Part shown: piece by piece, positions 6,394-8,206 of the stretch | Layout of the letters: every line of letters starts with the position of its first letter | Position numbering within the stretch: position 1 is the stretch's first letter | Source: Gammaproteobacteria bacterium | Lineage (GTDB): Bacteria > Pseudomonadota > Gammaproteobacteria > SZUA-229 | DNA length: 8,206 nucleotides | Reading direction: 5' to 3' | Assembly: GCA_023136715.1 (NCBI GenBank) | Contig: JAGLQT010000279.1 | Coordinates: 1 to 8,206, forward strand | Position numbers and translations under genes: made by a program | The notes under the pieces: model-generated | The model's input: only the letters and a program-made list of their open reading frames with translations | Told to the model about the DNA's origin: nothing | Database searches by the model: none

Positions 6394-8206
6394 ATGCGAC
6401 ATTTTATTGAAAAAACTTTTTTATTTGTAGCGCATAAAATATTTTCTGTATCCATGGTTACAATAAGCGTTACGGCAAGTGTAGCGCAGGCAGCACCGCA
6501 GGGTGGTGTTATCGTATCTGGCGAGGGCAGTATTAGCGCTTCAACAAATACAACTAGTATTAACCAGCAAACTAGCTCCATGGTTGTGGACTGGAATAGC
6601 TTTAATGTTTCAGCTCAGGAAACCGTTAACTTCACTCAACCATCAAGTAGTTCATCAGTTCTTAATAATATATACGATCAAAATCCAAGCCAGATATTTG
6701 GAGCTATTAATTCCAATGGGCGTGTCTTCTTAAGCAACCCTAACGGCATTATTTTCGGCGCATCTTCAATTGTTAATGTTGGTGCTTTAATGGCAACGGG
6801 TTTAACCATTTCTAAAGATGATTTTATGAATGGTGATTATCTTTTTAATTCAGAAGGCTATACACCAGGCGCCATTATCAATCATGGATTACTGACTGCA
6901 GCCTCTGGTGGCAGTATCACTCTAATAGGTAGTCAGGTTATTAATGACGGGTATATCGTTGCTGACTATGGCCGCATTGATCTAGCAACAGGTAAACAGG
7001 CAGTTTTAAATTTTGATGGTGATGGTTTAATTAATATTCAGGTCAGTGATGATATTTTAACTAATCTTAGTGGTGCTCAATCATCAATAGCCAATACAGG
7101 TTCTCTACAGGCTAATGGTGGTCAGATAATATTGGATGCGCATGCGGCCAAAGGTGTCTTTACTAATGCAATCAATAATGAAGGAGTTCTAACTGCTCAT
7201 CGTTTAGAAAATGTTGGTGGTGAAATTTATCTCACTGGCAACTCTGGTACAACCATTCATAGTGGAGACATTGATGCATCCGGTGAGAACGGTGATGGAG
7301 GGACGGTATTTCTATTGGGTGATAGAGTAGGTTTGTTTGACCAGGCAAACATAAATGCTTCTGGTGATACTGGTGGTGGCACGGTATTAATCGGCGGTGA
7401 CTGGCAGGGTAGTGGTGATTTACAAACAGCAAGCCGTACTTATATCGGCAGTGAAACTAGCATTAAGGCGGATGCCATTAATAGCGGTGACGCAGGTAAA
7501 GTAGTGGTCTGGGCTGATGAGATTACACGTTACTACGGCAGTATTTCTGCGACAGGCGGTGCTGCATTCGGTAATGGTGGTCAGGTAGAAGTTTCTGGTA
7601 AACAGTATCTGGATTTTAATGGAGCAGTTGATCTTGCTGCTGTGAATGGAATCAGTGGAGTATTATTACTAGACCCTGACAATATAAATATTTCATTGTT
7701 CTCAACTCAAGAAGAACAAAATATTACAGGTTTTACTCCGCCTAGTAATCAAACTGAAGCATTTAATGAGGATCCTGGTCTTAGTGTTTTCAATGTGGAT
7801 GTAGGAGGTAGTTTTTCTGCTGTTAACAGTGGCACAATTATATTGCAGGCAACTACAGATATAACTATTACTGATGCATGGGATGTAGCAGCATCTACAG
7901 GCGGTAGTTCTAATATCAGCATCGCTCTTGATGCTGGTAATGATATTAATGTTAACGCCGCGGTTACTACTTCAGGCAGTGGAACAATTACACTGACAGC
8001 AGATGCTGATTTCAGTGGAGGTGGTGGATCTGTATCTGATGGTAATGGAGCAATAACGATAGCGGCCACAGGTAGTTTAACCAGCGCAGGTGGCACTATC
8101 ACACTGAATTCTGGCAGTGATATAGCACTGGGTGGTGCAGTTACCGCAACTGGAGGCATGGCCAATATCGATTCCACCTTGGGCGCAATTAGCGGTGCTG
8201 GCTTAG
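6394..8206 (+). CDS. TpsA filamentous-haemagglutinin-like exoprotein, 3'-truncated
   Basis: The frame is open from ATG 6394 to the window edge (604 codons plus one base), so the C-terminus is missing. Residues 1-33 are a signal peptide ending ASVAQA, cleaved before APQGG. Residues about 34-290 form the TPS secretion domain: VDWNSFNVSAQETVNF, then FTQPSSSSVLNN, NPSQIFGAI, and SNPNGIIFGASS at 114-125 with the diagnostic NPNG motif that TpsB recognises. Residues 294-403 have asG..GG.v.l.g repeats (DASGENGDGGTVFLLG, NASGDTGGGTVLIGG, VVVWADEIT, GNGGQVEVSGK), then LLLDPDNINI near 424-433, a conserved block in this class. From about 480 on, short GTITLTA/GAITIAA strands in Gly/Ser/Thr-rich sequence indicate a long beta-helix. 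It is likely a secreted or surface-held adhesin; a toxic C-terminus cannot be excluded. A TTG at 6358 is an alternative start but adds no useful sequence. Gene order and the 96-bp gap make it the partner of the upstream TpsB. Confidence 0.94.
   Translation, partial: MRHFIEKTFLFVAHKIFSVSMVTISVTASVAQAAPQGGVIVSGEGSISASTNTTSINQQTSSMVVDWNSFNVSAQETVNFTQPSSSSSVLNNIYDQNPSQIFGAINSNGRVFLSNPNGIIFGASSIVNVGALMATGLTISKDDFMNGDYLFNSEGYTPGAIINHGLLTAASGGSITLIGSQVINDGYIVADYGRIDLATGKQAVLNFDGDGLINIQVSDDILTNLSGAQSSIANTGSLQANGGQIILDAHAAKGVFTNAINNEGVLTAHRLENVGGEIYLTGNSGTTIHSGDIDASGENGDGGTVFLLGDRVGLFDQANINASGDTGGGTVLIGGDWQGSGDLQTASRTYIGSETSIKADAINSGDAGKVVVWADEITRYYGSISATGGAAFGNGGQVEVSGKQYLDFNGAVDLAAVNGISGVLLLDPDNINISLFSTQEEQNITGFTPPSNQTEAFNEDPGLSVFNVDVGGSFSAVNSGTIILQATTDITITDAWDVAASTGGSSNISIALDAGNDINVNAAVTTSGSGTITLTADADFSGGGGSVSDGNGAITIAATGSLTSAGGTITLNSGSDIALGGAVTATGGMANIDSTLGAISGAGL

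Noticed and set aside
7749..8177. 142-aa open frame on the minus strand within the TpsA gene
   Set aside because: Pro/Val/Ala/Ser-rich product that mirrors Gly/Thr/Ser repeat codons of TpsA; the plus frame is continuous and clearly homologous to TPS exoproteins.
1..8206. CRISPR array, tRNA/rRNA genes, insertion sequence ends or integrase
   Set aside because: No regularly spaced direct repeats with unique spacers, no tRNA-like cloverleaf or rRNA sequence noticed, and no transposase or terminal inverted repeats. The repeats seen are all inside protein-coding repeat domains.

Overview
The window reads as one co-directional (+ strand) stretch of an AT-rich, Gram-negative, probably gammaproteobacterial chromosome. 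An outer membrane is implied by a TpsB/FhaC-type beta-barrel transporter ending in Phe and by a type VI secretion (T6SS)-style accessory module. The genus cannot be named from this sequence. Six genes are visible; the first is cut at the 5' edge and the last at the 3' edge.

Region A (1-4528) is a spike-loading type module. It holds the C-terminal part of a DUF2169 protein fused to a long charged helical spacer and a pentapeptide-repeat (PPR) domain. A second, almost pure pentapeptide-repeat protein overlaps it by ATGA. Then come a DUF3540 protein, a free-standing PAAR-like DUF4150 protein, and a 97-residue protein with a Gln tail that loosely resembles DUF3467. Gaps are only 5-32 bp, so this looks like one operon. 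DUF2169 proteins are known as adaptors that load DUF4150 (PAAR-like) effectors on the T6SS VgrG spike. No VgrG, sheath, baseplate or ATPase gene is in the window, so the T6SS link is by family knowledge and gene order only.

Region B (4555-8206) is a two-partner secretion (TPS) pair. It holds a complete TpsB outer-membrane transporter with two POTRA domains, followed after 96 bp by the first 604 codons of a TpsA exoprotein with a signal peptide, TPS secretion domain, NPNG motif and Gly/Thr-rich beta-helix repeats. The TpsA frame stays open to the window edge. Its C-terminus, which would tell adhesin from contact-dependent toxin, is not visible.

The two regions are separated by only 26 bp, which contain an AT-rich hairpin followed by a T run, so whether they are co-transcribed is an open question. 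The most notable points are the physical joining of a T6SS-like spike module to a TPS operon, two neighbouring genes with almost equal and strictly in-register pentapeptide helices (61 and 60 repeats), a PAAR-like tip with no toxin domain attached, and an uncharacterised small gene at the junction.
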